A DNA stretch of 64,000 bases from Luteimonas saliphila (GTDB lineage: Bacteria > Pseudomonadota > Gammaproteobacteria > Xanthomonadales > Xanthomonadaceae): NCBI RefSeq assembly GCF_016774335.1, contig NZ_JAETWA010000006.1, positions 1 through 64,000 on the forward strand. Reading direction: 5' to 3'. Under the pieces are notes generated by a model. It did no database searches. It had not been told where the DNA came from and saw nothing but the letters and a program-made list of their open reading frames with translations. The position numbers and the translations under genes are program-made. Positions 22,169 to 30,192 of this stretch are shown here, piece by piece (the stretch's first letter is position 1; every line of letters begins with the position of its first letter).

Positions 22169-24283
22169 ATGGCGATATCGACGACCCACCTGCTGATCAT
22201 CGTGCTGGCACCACTGCTGGGCGCGATCGTGGCCGGGTTCTTCGGCCGCCAGATCGGGCGTGCGGGCGCGCACTGGGTCACGATCCTCGGCGTCGCGCTC
22301 AGCTGCGCGCTGTCGTCGTACGTGCTGTACCAGCTGGTCGGGCAGGGCGCGGCGCCGTTCAACGAGAACGTCTACACGTTCTTCGAGGTCGGCAACTACT
22401 CCGCGCATATCGGATTCATGATCGACAAGTTGACCGCGATGATGATGGTCGTGGTGACCTTCGTGTCGCTGCTGGTGCACGTCTACACCATCGGCTACAT
22501 GGCCGAGGATCCCGGCTACCAGCGTTTCTTCAGCTACATCAGCCTGTTCACCTTCTCCATGCTGATGCTGGTGATGGGCAACAACTTCCTCCAGCTGTTC
22601 TTCGGCTGGGAAGCGGTGGGCCTGGTGTCCTACCTGCTGATCGGCTTCTGGTTCAAGCGGCCGAGCGCGGTGTTCGCCAACCTCAAGGCGTTCCTGGTCA
22701 ACCGCGTGGGCGACTTCGGCTTCCTGCTCGGCATCGCCGCGGTGCTGTACTGGTTCGGCACGCTCGACTACGCCACCGTGTTCGCCAACGCCGGCGACGT
22801 GCTCGACGGGCGCACGGTGGAGATCCTCGCCGGCCACGAGTGGTCGGTCGCCACGCTGATCTGCATCTGCCTGTTCATCGGGGCGATGGGCAAGTCCGCG
22901 CAGGTTCCGCTGCATGTCTGGCTGCCCGACTCCATGGAGGGCCCGACCCCGATCTCGGCGCTGATCCATGCGGCGACGATGGTCACCGCGGGCATCTTCA
23001 TGGTCGCGCGCATGTCGCCGATCTTCGAGCTGAGCGTGACCGCACTCAACTTCGTGCTGTTCATCGGCGCCACCACTGCGTTCTTCACCGGCCTGATCGG
23101 CATGGTGCAGAACGACATCAAGCGCGTGGTCGCCTATTCGACCCTGTCGCAGCTGGGCTACATGACGGTGGCGCTGGGCTTGTCCGCGTACTCCGCGGCC
23201 GTCTACCACCTGATGACGCACGCCTTCTTCAAGGCGTTGCTGTTCCTGGCCGCCGGCAGCGTGATCATCGGCATGCACCACGAGCAGGACATGCGCAAGA
23301 TGGGTGGCCTGCGCAAGTACATGCCCATCACCTTCTGGACCAGCGTGATCGGCACCCTGGCCCTGGTCGGCACGCCGTTCTTCAGCGGCTTCTACTCGAA
23401 GGACTCGATCATCGAGGCGGCGAAGTTCGGTGTCGAGCGTGGCGGCTGGATCGGGACCTACGCCTACTGGGCGGTGCTGCTGGGCGCATTCGTGACCTCG
23501 TTCTACAGCTTCCGCCTGCTGTACCTGACCTACTTCGGCGAGGAGCGTTTCCGCCACGCGACGCCTTCGCATCCGCACGCGACGCACGACGAGCATGGGC
23601 AGGAAACACGCCACGAGCCGCTGCACGAGGACGGTCACGGCCACCATGCCGATGATCCGCATCACGGCGCGCACGAGCCGCACGAGTCGCCCTGGGTGGT
23701 GACGCTGCCGCTGATCCTGCTGGCGATCCCGTCGATCGCGGTCGGTTTCTTCACCGTCGGCCCGATGCTGTTCGGCACCGACTGGAGCGGTCATCGCGAG
23801 ACCGCCCCGTTCTTCGCCGGTGCGATCGAGGTGCTGTCGGGCAACGATGTCATGGCGCGGCTCAAGGAAGAGCTCTGGCACGGCCCTGTCGCGTTCGCGC
23901 TGCACGGATTCGTCGCCCCGGCGTTCTGGCTGGTGCTGGCCGGATTCCTGCTCGCGACGCTGATGTACCTGTGGAAGCCGCAGCTGCCGGCGAAGGTCGC
24001 GCACGTGCTGCGCCTGCCGATCCGCGTGCTCGAGAACAAGTACGGCATGGACGACCTCTGGATCAAGGGCTTCGCCGGCGGCGGGCTGCTGCTCGGCCGC
24101 GGTTCTCGCGAGGTCGACGGCAGGCTGATCGACGGGCTGTTCGTCAACGGCGCCGCGCGGCTGGTCGATTTCACAGCCGGCCTCGTCCGCCGCATGCAGA
24201 CCGGTTACCTCTACCACTACGCGTTCGCGATGATCGTCGGCCTGATCGTGCTGCTGGCCGTCCTGATCCGCCTCTGGACCTGA
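22169..24283 (+). CDS. nuoL: NADH-quinone oxidoreductase subunit L
   Basis: NuoL (ND5) is the distal antiporter-like proton pump of complex I, with the long lateral helix near its C-terminus. The 704-residue protein has the antiporter core (NNFLQLFFGWEAVGLVSYLLIGFW with the key Glu; VPLHVWLPDSMEGPTPISALIHAATMV; KRVVAYSTLSQLGYM). Between about residues 460 and 512 is a His-rich hydrophilic loop with some 14 histidines in under 50 residues. The start at 22169 (ATGGCGATATCG) follows the repeat array; upstream in-frame codons are repeat sequence, so I did not extend it. Confidence 0.95.
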   Translation: MAISTTHLLIIVLAPLLGAIVAGFFGRQIGRAGAHWVTILGVALSCALSSYVLYQLVGQGAAPFNENVYTFFEVGNYSAHIGFMIDKLTAMMMVVVTFVSLLVHVYTIGYMAEDPGYQRFFSYISLFTFSMLMLVMGNNFLQLFFGWEAVGLVSYLLIGFWFKRPSAVFANLKAFLVNRVGDFGFLLGIAAVLYWFGTLDYATVFANAGDVLDGRTVEILAGHEWSVATLICICLFIGAMGKSAQVPLHVWLPDSMEGPTPISALIHAATMVTAGIFMVARMSPIFELSVTALNFVLFIGATTAFFTGLIGMVQNDIKRVVAYSTLSQLGYMTVALGLSAYSAAVYHLMTHAFFKALLFLAAGSVIIGMHHEQDMRKMGGLRKYMPITFWTSVIGTLALVGTPFFSGFYSKDSIIEAAKFGVERGGWIGTYAYWAVLLGAFVTSFYSFRLLYLTYFGEERFRHATPSHPHATHDEHGQETRHEPLHEDGHGHHADDPHHGAHEPHESPWVVTLPLILLAIPSIAVGFFTVGPMLFGTDWSGHRETAPFFAGAIEVLSGNDVMARLKEELWHGPVAFALHGFVAPAFWLVLAGFLLATLMYLWKPQLPAKVAHVLRLPIRVLENKYGMDDLWIKGFAGGGLLLGRGSREVDGRLIDGLFVNGAARLVDFTAGLVRRMQTGYLYHYAFAMIVGLIVLLAVLIRLWT

Positions 24284-24287
24284 TCCC

Positions 24288-25802
24288 GTGCAGAACTGGC
24301 CCCTCCTGAGTCTCCTGATCTGGTTGCCGATCCTCGGCGGCGCCGCCGTTCTCGCCCTTGGCGACAGACGCGCGCACCTCGCACGCTGGGTGTCGCTGGC
24401 GATCGCCGTGCTCGTGTTCCTGCTGAGCCTGCCGTTGTTCACGGGCTTCGACTATGCGGCCACGGCCATGCAGTTCGTCGAGCGCCGGGCGTGGATCCCG
24501 GCCTACGACATCCAGTACCACCTCGGCGTGGACGGCATCTCGGTCGCGCTCATCATCCTGACCACGCTGACCACGAGCCTGGTGCTGGTCGGCGCCTGGA
24601 CCGCGATCGACCGTCGCGTGAACCAGTACTACGCGGCGATGCTGATCCTGGAAGGGCTGATGGTCGGCGTGTTCTCGGCCGTGGACGCATTGCTGTTCTA
24701 CGTGTTCTTCGAGGGCATGCTGATCCCGATGTTCATCATCATCGGCGTCTGGGGCGGCCCGCGCCGGGTGTACGCGTCGATCAAGTTCTTTCTCTACACC
24801 TTCCTCGGCTCGGTGTTCATGCTGGTCGGGCTGGTGTATCTGTACCTCAAGGCCGGCAGCTGGCAGCTTCCCGACCTGTACGCGCTGCCGTTGAGCGTGA
24901 GCGAACAGATGTGGCTGTTCTTCGCCTTCCTCGCGGCGTTCGCGGTCAAGGTGCCGATGTTCCCGGTGCATACGTGGTTGCCGGACGCGCACGTGGAGGC
25001 GCCCACCGGAGGCTCGGTGATCCTGGCTGCGATCATGCTCAAGATCGGCGGCTACGGTTTCCTGCGCTTCAGCCTGCCGATCACACCGGACGCAGGCCAC
25101 GAATGGGCCTGGCTGGTGATCGCGCTGTCGCTGATCGCAGTTGTCTACGTCGGTCTGGTCGCGCTGGCACAGGAGGACATGAAGAAGCTGATCGCTTACT
25201 CGTCCGTGTCGCACATGGGCTTCGTCACGCTGGGCACGTTCATCGCCTTCGCGTTGATGCGGGACGTTCCCGGCGGCGAGGATGCGGCACGGCTCGGCCT
25301 GCAGGGCGCGATGGTGCAGATGATCTCGCACGGCTTCATCTCCGGCGCGATGTTCTCCTGCGTGGGCGTGCTCTACGACCGCATGCACACGCGGCAGATC
25401 CGCGACTACGGCGGCGTCGCCAACGTGATGCCGTGGTTCACCTTCTTCATGGTGCTGTTCGCGATGGCCAACGCCGGCCTGCCGGGCACGTCCGGCTTCG
25501 TCGGCGAGTTCATGGTGATCCTGGCCAGCTTCCAGCACCATCCGCTGATCGCCTTCGCGGCGGCGCTGACGCTGATCATCGGCGCTGCGTACACGCTGTG
25601 GCTGGTCAAGCGGGTCATGTTCGGCGAGGTGGCCAACGCCCATGTCGCCGAGCTGCAGGATATCAACTACCGCGAGTGGATCGTGCTCGGCGTGTTCGCT
25701 GCCGGCACGCTGCTGATCGGCGTGTATCCCAAGCCGCTGACCGACCTGATGGAGCCGGCCATCGCGCAGCTGGCCGGCCAGCTCGCTGCGAGCAAGCTGT
25801 GA
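24288..25802 (+). CDS. nuoM: NADH-quinone oxidoreductase subunit M
   Basis: NuoM (ND4) is the second antiporter-like proton-pumping subunit. The 504-residue, 14-helix protein has FYVFFEGMLIPMFIIIG with the conserved Glu, the lysine helix VKVPMFPVHTWLPDAHVEAPT, and KKLIAYSSVSHMGF. It starts with GTG four bases after the nuoL stop; the sequence gacctgatccc gives little Shine-Dalgarno, so translation is probably coupled to nuoL. A 175-bp spacer precedes nuoN. Confidence 0.95.
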   Translation: MQNWPLLSLLIWLPILGGAAVLALGDRRAHLARWVSLAIAVLVFLLSLPLFTGFDYAATAMQFVERRAWIPAYDIQYHLGVDGISVALIILTTLTTSLVLVGAWTAIDRRVNQYYAAMLILEGLMVGVFSAVDALLFYVFFEGMLIPMFIIIGVWGGPRRVYASIKFFLYTFLGSVFMLVGLVYLYLKAGSWQLPDLYALPLSVSEQMWLFFAFLAAFAVKVPMFPVHTWLPDAHVEAPTGGSVILAAIMLKIGGYGFLRFSLPITPDAGHEWAWLVIALSLIAVVYVGLVALAQEDMKKLIAYSSVSHMGFVTLGTFIAFALMRDVPGGEDAARLGLQGAMVQMISHGFISGAMFSCVGVLYDRMHTRQIRDYGGVANVMPWFTFFMVLFAMANAGLPGTSGFVGEFMVILASFQHHPLIAFAAALTLIIGAAYTLWLVKRVMFGEVANAHVAELQDINYREWIVLGVFAAGTLLIGVYPKPLTDLMEPAIAQLAGQLAASKL

Positions 25803-25816
25803 GCAGGGATGGGCAG

Positions 25817-25869
25817 GCCGCGAGATGCGGGCCGCATGAAAGCGTGCATGCGGACGCGCGCATCGCGGC
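25817..25869. repeat. inverted repeat in the nuoM-nuoN spacer
   Basis: Arms gccgcgagatgcg (25817-25829) and cgcatcgcggc (25859-25869) are reverse complements with one bulged base, and a small palindrome atgcgggccgcat (25824-25836) overlaps the left arm. It lies in the 175-bp nuoM-nuoN spacer. I see no relation in sequence to the nuoD-E or nuoK-L elements. Confidence 0.5.
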
Positions 25870-25977
25870 GCACGGCGACAGGACGGTGCCGGCGGCGATC
25901 GCATGCGGCGCCAGGCGTGGAAGTGCAGTGTTACGAGCATGGGCGGTCCGCGGGATTGCCGAGGGATGTTTGAAGTG

Positions 25978-27438
25978 ATGATGACCGCCATGACGCCGCC
26001 TCCCGTCCGCTCCTTCGCCGAGCTCGCGCCGTTGGCGCCCGAGCTGGTCGTGGTATTCGGTGCGTTCGCGTTGCTGATGCTCGACCTGTTCCTCGACGAC
26101 CGCCGCCGGGTGGTCACGCACGCGCTGGCGATCGCGACCCTGCTGGTCGCTGCGGCGATGGTCTGGTTCGACATCGGCGGGCAGGGCACCACGCTGACCG
26201 GCATGTTCGTGCGCGACGAGGGCGCCGATGTCCTCAAGCTGGTCACGCTCCTGGTCAGCGCCGGAGCGCTGGCCTACATCTGGCCCTTCCTGCGCGAGCG
26301 CGGACTGTACAAGGGCGAGGTCGCGGTGCTGGTGCTGTTCGCCGTGGTCGGCATGATGCTGCTGGTGTCGGCGGGGAACCTGACCATGGTCTACGTCGGG
26401 CTGGAACTGCTGGCGCTGTGTTCGTATGCGCTGGTCGCCACCGATCGCGACAGTCCGCTGGCGTCGGAAGCGGCGATGAAGTACTTCGTGCTCGGCTCGC
26501 TGGCCTCGGGTCTGCTGCTGTACGGCATGACCCTGGTGTACGGCGCGACCGGCACGCTCGACCTGGTCGCGATCCGCGACGCGGCCTACGGCGTTTCCGG
26601 CGAAGACCGGACCCTGCTGCTGACCGGTGCCGTGTTCGTGCTGGTCGGCATCGCCTTCAAGTTCGGCGCGGCACCGTTCCACATGTGGCTGCCCGACACC
26701 TACCACGGCGCGCCGACTCCGATCACGCTGTTCATCGGCTCGGCGCCGAAGCTCGCGGCCTTCGGCATGACCTGGCGCCTGCTCGACGGCGGGCTGGGTC
26801 CGCTCCACGAGCAGACCCAGTTGCTGCTTGCGGCACTCGCGGCGCTGTCGCTGGCCGTCGGCAACGTGTTCGCGATCGCGCAGACCAACCTCAAGCGCAT
26901 GCTCGCGTACTCCACCATCTCGCACGTGGGCTTCCTGTTCCTCGGCCTCGCCGCCGGTGGCAGCGGTGGCTACGCGGCGGCGATGTTCTATGCGATCAGC
27001 TACGCGATCATGTCGGCCGCGGCGTTCGGCGCCATCGTCATGCTTTCGCGCCGCGGTTTCGAGGCCGACCGGATCGACGACTTCCGCGGGCTGGGCTCCC
27101 GCAGTCCGTGGATGGCGGGCCTGGTGCTGCTGGTGATGGCGTCGCTGGCCGGGGTGCCGCCGCTGCTGGGCTTCTGGGCCAAGCTGGCGGTGCTGCGCGC
27201 GGCGCTGGAGGGAGACCTGCTGTGGCTGGCGATCGTCGGCATCGTGTTCGCGGTGATCGGCGCGTTCTACTACCTGCGCGTGATCAAGGTGATGTACTTC
27301 GACCAGCCCGCGGGCGAACCGATCACGGTGCGCGGCGGCGCGCTGCAGGTCGTCTTCGCGGTGAACGCGCTCGGCCTGCTGGGCCTGGGGCTGTTCTGGA
27401 GCCCGATCATGGCCTGGTGCCAGCAGGCGTTCGCCTGA
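25978..27438 (+). CDS. nuoN: NADH-quinone oxidoreductase subunit N
   Basis: NuoN (ND2) is the third antiporter-like subunit. The 486-residue protein has MVYVGLELLALCSYALVA with the conserved Glu, the lysine helix FKFGAAPFHMWLPDTYHGAPTP and KRMLAYSTISHVGFL. Candidate starts are ATGs at 25966, 25978, 25981 and 25990; I chose 25978, with gaggga 11 bases and gaag 4 bases upstream. It ends the nuo operon; no T-run terminator follows, only a REP-like pair at 27460-27535. Confidence 0.93.
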   Translation: MMTAMTPPPVRSFAELAPLAPELVVVFGAFALLMLDLFLDDRRRVVTHALAIATLLVAAAMVWFDIGGQGTTLTGMFVRDEGADVLKLVTLLVSAGALAYIWPFLRERGLYKGEVAVLVLFAVVGMMLLVSAGNLTMVYVGLELLALCSYALVATDRDSPLASEAAMKYFVLGSLASGLLLYGMTLVYGATGTLDLVAIRDAAYGVSGEDRTLLLTGAVFVLVGIAFKFGAAPFHMWLPDTYHGAPTPITLFIGSAPKLAAFGMTWRLLDGGLGPLHEQTQLLLAALAALSLAVGNVFAIAQTNLKRMLAYSTISHVGFLFLGLAAGGSGGYAAAMFYAISYAIMSAAAFGAIVMLSRRGFEADRIDDFRGLGSRSPWMAGLVLLVMASLAGVPPLLGFWAKLAVLRAALEGDLLWLAIVGIVFAVIGAFYYLRVIKVMYFDQPAGEPITVRGGALQVVFAVNALGLLGLGLFWSPIMAWCQQAFA

Positions 27439-27459
27439 CCGAACGGAGCGGGTGCGGGT

Positions 27460-27535
27460 GCGCCTCCGGGCGCGATGCTTTTCGTTCCGAATCGGGGGTC
27501 ATCCAGAGAACGGTCGCGCCTGAAGGCGCTCCTAC
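27460..27535. repeat. REP-like pair downstream of nuoN
   Basis: The right arm at 27514-27535 is identical to the copy at 58-79. The left part has a diverged hairpin gcgcc-tccg-ggcgc at 27460-27473 followed by ga, in the same orientation as the right arm rather than clearly inverted. It lies 22 bp after the nuoN stop and may protect the 3' end of the nuo transcript or halt transcription; neither can be read from sequence. Confidence 0.6.
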
Positions 27536-27602
27536 AGGGTTGGACCGGCCAACGGGTCGGAAGGGCGTCGGCCCGGCGTTCAGCGCGGGCGAGCGCCCGG
27601 GG

Positions 27603-27631
27603 TTGTAAAAAAATCCGCACATCCCCATAAT
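27603..27631 (+). promoter_or_regulatory. sigma-70 promoter of the initiator tRNA gene
   Basis: TTGTAA (27603-27608) and CATAAT (27626-27631) are separated by 17 bp, and the tRNA begins 12 bases past the -10 box. The AT-rich stretch stands out in this GC-rich genome. It probably also drives rimP-nusA-infB by read-through. Confidence 0.7.
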
Positions 27632-27642
27632 TCCGCGTCTGC

Positions 27643-27719
27643 TGCGGGGTGGAGCAGTCTGGCAGCTCGTCGGGCTCATAACCCGAAGGTCGCAGGTTCA
27701 AATCCTGCCCCCGCTACCA
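27643..27719 (+). tRNA. initiator tRNA-fMet (CAT)
   Basis: A 77-nt tRNA with encoded CCA. The anticodon loop CTCATAA reads CAT, and the stem has three consecutive G-C pairs (tcGGG/CCCga), the hallmark of initiators. The acceptor stem is tgcgggg against ccccgct, so positions 1 and 72 are T and T, unpaired; initiators need a weak 1:72 pair, most often C-A. T arm is gcagg-ttcaaat-cctgc. Its place upstream of rimP-nusA-infB matches metY of E. coli. Confidence 0.96.
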
Positions 27720-27833
27720 GTTTCGCCGGGTCGTGGAAGGCGCTGAAGCCTTCCTCGGACGCCGGGAAACCGGGCTTCATCGAGGCAACTGCCGCCTCGA
27801 TGCCGAAATCCGGCCACGCGGCCGGACATTCAG

Positions 27834-27865
27834 GACAAGGGGCCCATTGGGCCCCTTGTCGTTTT
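27834..27865 (+). terminator. terminator or attenuator between tRNA-fMet and rimP
   Basis: A perfect 12-bp stem (gacaaggggccc / gggccccttgtc) with loop att is followed by gtttt. It lies 114 bases after the tRNA and 33 bases before rimP. In E. coli the metY-rimP-nusA leader also contains terminators through which NusA limits its own operon, so partial read-through here is plausible. The short T-run suggests incomplete termination. Confidence 0.7.
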
Positions 27866-27897
27866 CGAAGATTGCATGACGCGGTACGGACGAGGAC

Positions 27898-28476
27898 GTG
27901 ACGGAAAAGGCGACACAGCTCTCGGCACTGCTCGCGCCCACGGTGGAATCGCTGGGCCTGCAACTGCTGGGCATCGAATACCTGCCTGCGCCGGGCGGTT
28001 CGGTGGTGCGTGTGTACCTCGACGTGCCGGAGCCGGAGTCCGAAACGCGGCACGTGACGATCGAGGACTGCGAGGCGGTGAGCCGCGAGATATCGGCGCA
28101 ACTCGACGTCGAGGATCCGATCTCCGGCAACTACACGCTGGAGGTGTCCTCGCCGGGCGTCGACCGGCCGCTGTTCGCGCCGGCGCAGTTCGCGCGCTTC
28201 GTCGGCGAACGCGCGAAGGTCGGGTTGAAGCTGCCGCAGGACGGGCGCCGGCGGTTGACCGGCACGATCGTCTCGGTGGAAGGCGGGTCGATCGCGTTCG
28301 ATGTCGATGGCCAGCTGCTGACGGTGGCCTTCGACAACATCGACAAGGCGCGTCTGGTACCGGACTGGGCCGCGCTCGGGCTCGCGCCCGCCCGCGACGG
28401 CGCTGGTGGCGACGCGCGACCGGGCAAGCCGGGTCGCAAGTCGGCGGCGGGAAAACGGCCGCCGAAAGCGGGGTGA
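27898..28476 (+). CDS. rimP: ribosome maturation factor RimP
   Basis: RimP assists 30S subunit assembly. The 192-residue protein has an N-terminal alpha/beta domain ([19 protein letters not shown]...[16 protein letters not shown]) with the family block [15 protein letters not shown], a C-terminal SH3-like domain ([17 protein letters not shown]), and a basic Ala/Gly/Lys-rich tail of about 30 residues. Start is GTG at 27898 with gagga directly upstream. It is first protein gene of the rimP-nusA-infB operon. Confidence 0.93.
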   Translation: MTEKATQLSALLAPTVESLGLQLLGIEYLPAPGGSVVRVYLDVPEPESETRHVTIEDCEAVSREISAQLDVEDPISGNYTLEVSSPGVDRPLFAPAQFARFVGERAKVGLKLPQDGRRRLTGTIVSVEGGSIAFDVDGQLLTVAFDNIDKARLVPDWAALGLAPARDGAGGDARPGKPGRKSAAGKRPPKAG

Positions 28477-28585
28477 GTTTCAGGTGCCACGTTCGCCGGT
28501 CGCGTGCGGACGGGGCGTAGTGGAGCCGGGCGGTTGGCCTGGCGTGGATGACGAATCGAGCCGGTTTTCCTGAGGTCTGACAGAG

Positions 28586-30097
28586 ATGAGCAAAGAGTTG
28601 TTGCTGGTGGTGGACGCGGTCGCCAACGAGAAGGGCGTGCCGGAGTCTGTGATCCTCGAAGCGATCGAGGCCGCGCTGGCCACGGCGGCGAAGAAGCGCT
28701 ACGCCGAAGAGGACGTGCTGACACGGGTCGCGATCGACGCGAAGGACGGCAGCTACGAGACCTTCCGCCGCTGGGAAGTGGTCGCCGACGACGTGGTCAT
28801 GGAATCGCCCGACCGCCAGATCCGGCTGATGGACGCGGTCGACGAGGTCGAGGGCGTGGAGGTCGGCGACTACATCGAGGAGCAGATCGAGAACGTCGAC
28901 TTCGGCCGCATCGCCGCGCAGGCCGCCAAGCAGGTGATCGTGCAGCGCGTGCGCGAGGCCGAGCGCCAGCAGGTGGTCGACGCCTGGAAGGACCGCATCG
29001 GTGAACTGGTGACGGGCGTGGTCAAGCGCGTGGAGCGCGGCAACGTCTACGTCGACCTCGGCGGCAACGCCGAGGCCTTCATTCCCAAGGACAAGGCGAT
29101 CCCGCGCGACATCGTGCGCGCCGGCGACCGCATCCGCGGTTACCTGTACGACGTGCGCAGCGAGCCGCGCGGCCCGCAGCTGTTCATCAGCCGCGCCGCG
29201 CCCGAATTCATGATGGAACTGTTCAAGCTCGAGGTGCCGGAAGTCGGCCAGGGCCTGGTCGAGATCAAGGCCTGCGCGCGCGATCCGGGCGATCGGGCCA
29301 AGATCGCCGTCATCGCCTACGACACCCGCACCGATCCGATCGGCGCCTGCATCGGCATGCGCGGTTCGCGCGTTCAGGCGGTATCGAACGAGCTCAACGG
29401 CGAACGCGTCGACATCGTGCTGTGGTCGGACAACCCGGCGCAGTTCGTGATCAACGCGATGGCGCCGGCCGAGGTGCAGTCGATCGTGGTCGACGAGGAC
29501 AAGCACTCGATGGACCTGGCCGTGGCCGAGGACAAGCTGGCCCAGGCGATCGGCAAGGGCGGGCAGAACGTGCGCCTGGCCAGCCGCCTGTCGGGCTGGC
29601 AGCTGAACGTGATGACCCAGGACCAGGTGGCTGCGAAGTCGGAGGCCGAACAGGCCGCCGCGCGTGCGCTGTTCCAGGAGAAGCTGGAAGTCGACGAGGA
29701 AATCGCCGGCATCCTGGTCGCGGAAGGTTTCAACACGGTCGAGGAAATCGCCTACGTGCCGGTCGGCGAACTGTTGGCGGTCGAGGGCTTCGACGAGGAC
29801 ATCGTCGAGGAACTGCGCGCCCGCGCCCGCGACGCGCTGCTCAACGACGCGCTCGCGGTCGAGGAGGAACTCGACGAGAACGCCCCGAGCGAGGATCTGC
29901 TGGCGCTCGAGGGCATGGACGACGAGACCGCCTACGCGCTGGCCTCGCACGGGGTGCGCACCAGCGAGGACCTGTCCGACCTGGGCGCGGACGAAGTGGT
30001 CGAGTTCGGCATCGACGGGCTCGACGAAGCGCGCGCCGCCGCGCTGATCCTCGCCGCCCGCGCCGAAGAGATCGCACGCCTGGAGCGCGGCGAATGA
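28586..30097 (+). CDS. nusA: transcription termination/antitermination protein NusA
   Basis: NusA binds RNA polymerase and nascent RNA and modulates pausing, termination and antitermination. The 503-residue protein shows the N-terminal RNAP-binding domain (about 1-125), an S1 domain (GELVTGVVKRVERGNVYVDLGG, from about 133), KH1 (with RDPGDRAKIAV and IGACIGMRGSRVQ) and KH2 (AIGKGGQNVRLASRLSG), and two C-terminal helix-hairpin-helix acidic repeats (about 365-500) of the E. coli type. Start ATG 28586 follows cctgaggtctgacagag. Confidence 0.97.
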   Translation: MSKELLLVVDAVANEKGVPESVILEAIEAALATAAKKRYAEEDVLTRVAIDAKDGSYETFRRWEVVADDVVMESPDRQIRLMDAVDEVEGVEVGDYIEEQIENVDFGRIAAQAAKQVIVQRVREAERQQVVDAWKDRIGELVTGVVKRVERGNVYVDLGGNAEAFIPKDKAIPRDIVRAGDRIRGYLYDVRSEPRGPQLFISRAAPEFMMELFKLEVPEVGQGLVEIKACARDPGDRAKIAVIAYDTRTDPIGACIGMRGSRVQAVSNELNGERVDIVLWSDNPAQFVINAMAPAEVQSIVVDEDKHSMDLAVAEDKLAQAIGKGGQNVRLASRLSGWQLNVMTQDQVAAKSEAEQAAARALFQEKLEVDEEIAGILVAEGFNTVEEIAYVPVGELLAVEGFDEDIVEELRARARDALLNDALAVEEELDENAPSEDLLALEGMDDETAYALASHGVRTSEDLSDLGADEVVEFGIDGLDEARAAALILAARAEEIARLERGE

Positions 30098-30192
30098 CCA
30101 GGCGATGAACGCCGCCCTGCACCGCCCAGGGCGTAGAATCCGCGTTTCCCTTGCTTCTGGCGGGGGGGCGCCAAACAGAGCATAGGATCCGA

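Noticed and set aside
25817-25869. Relation of the nuoM-nuoN inverted repeat to the nuoK-nuoL array
   Set aside because: No shared word longer than expected by chance; kept as a separate, weaker observation.
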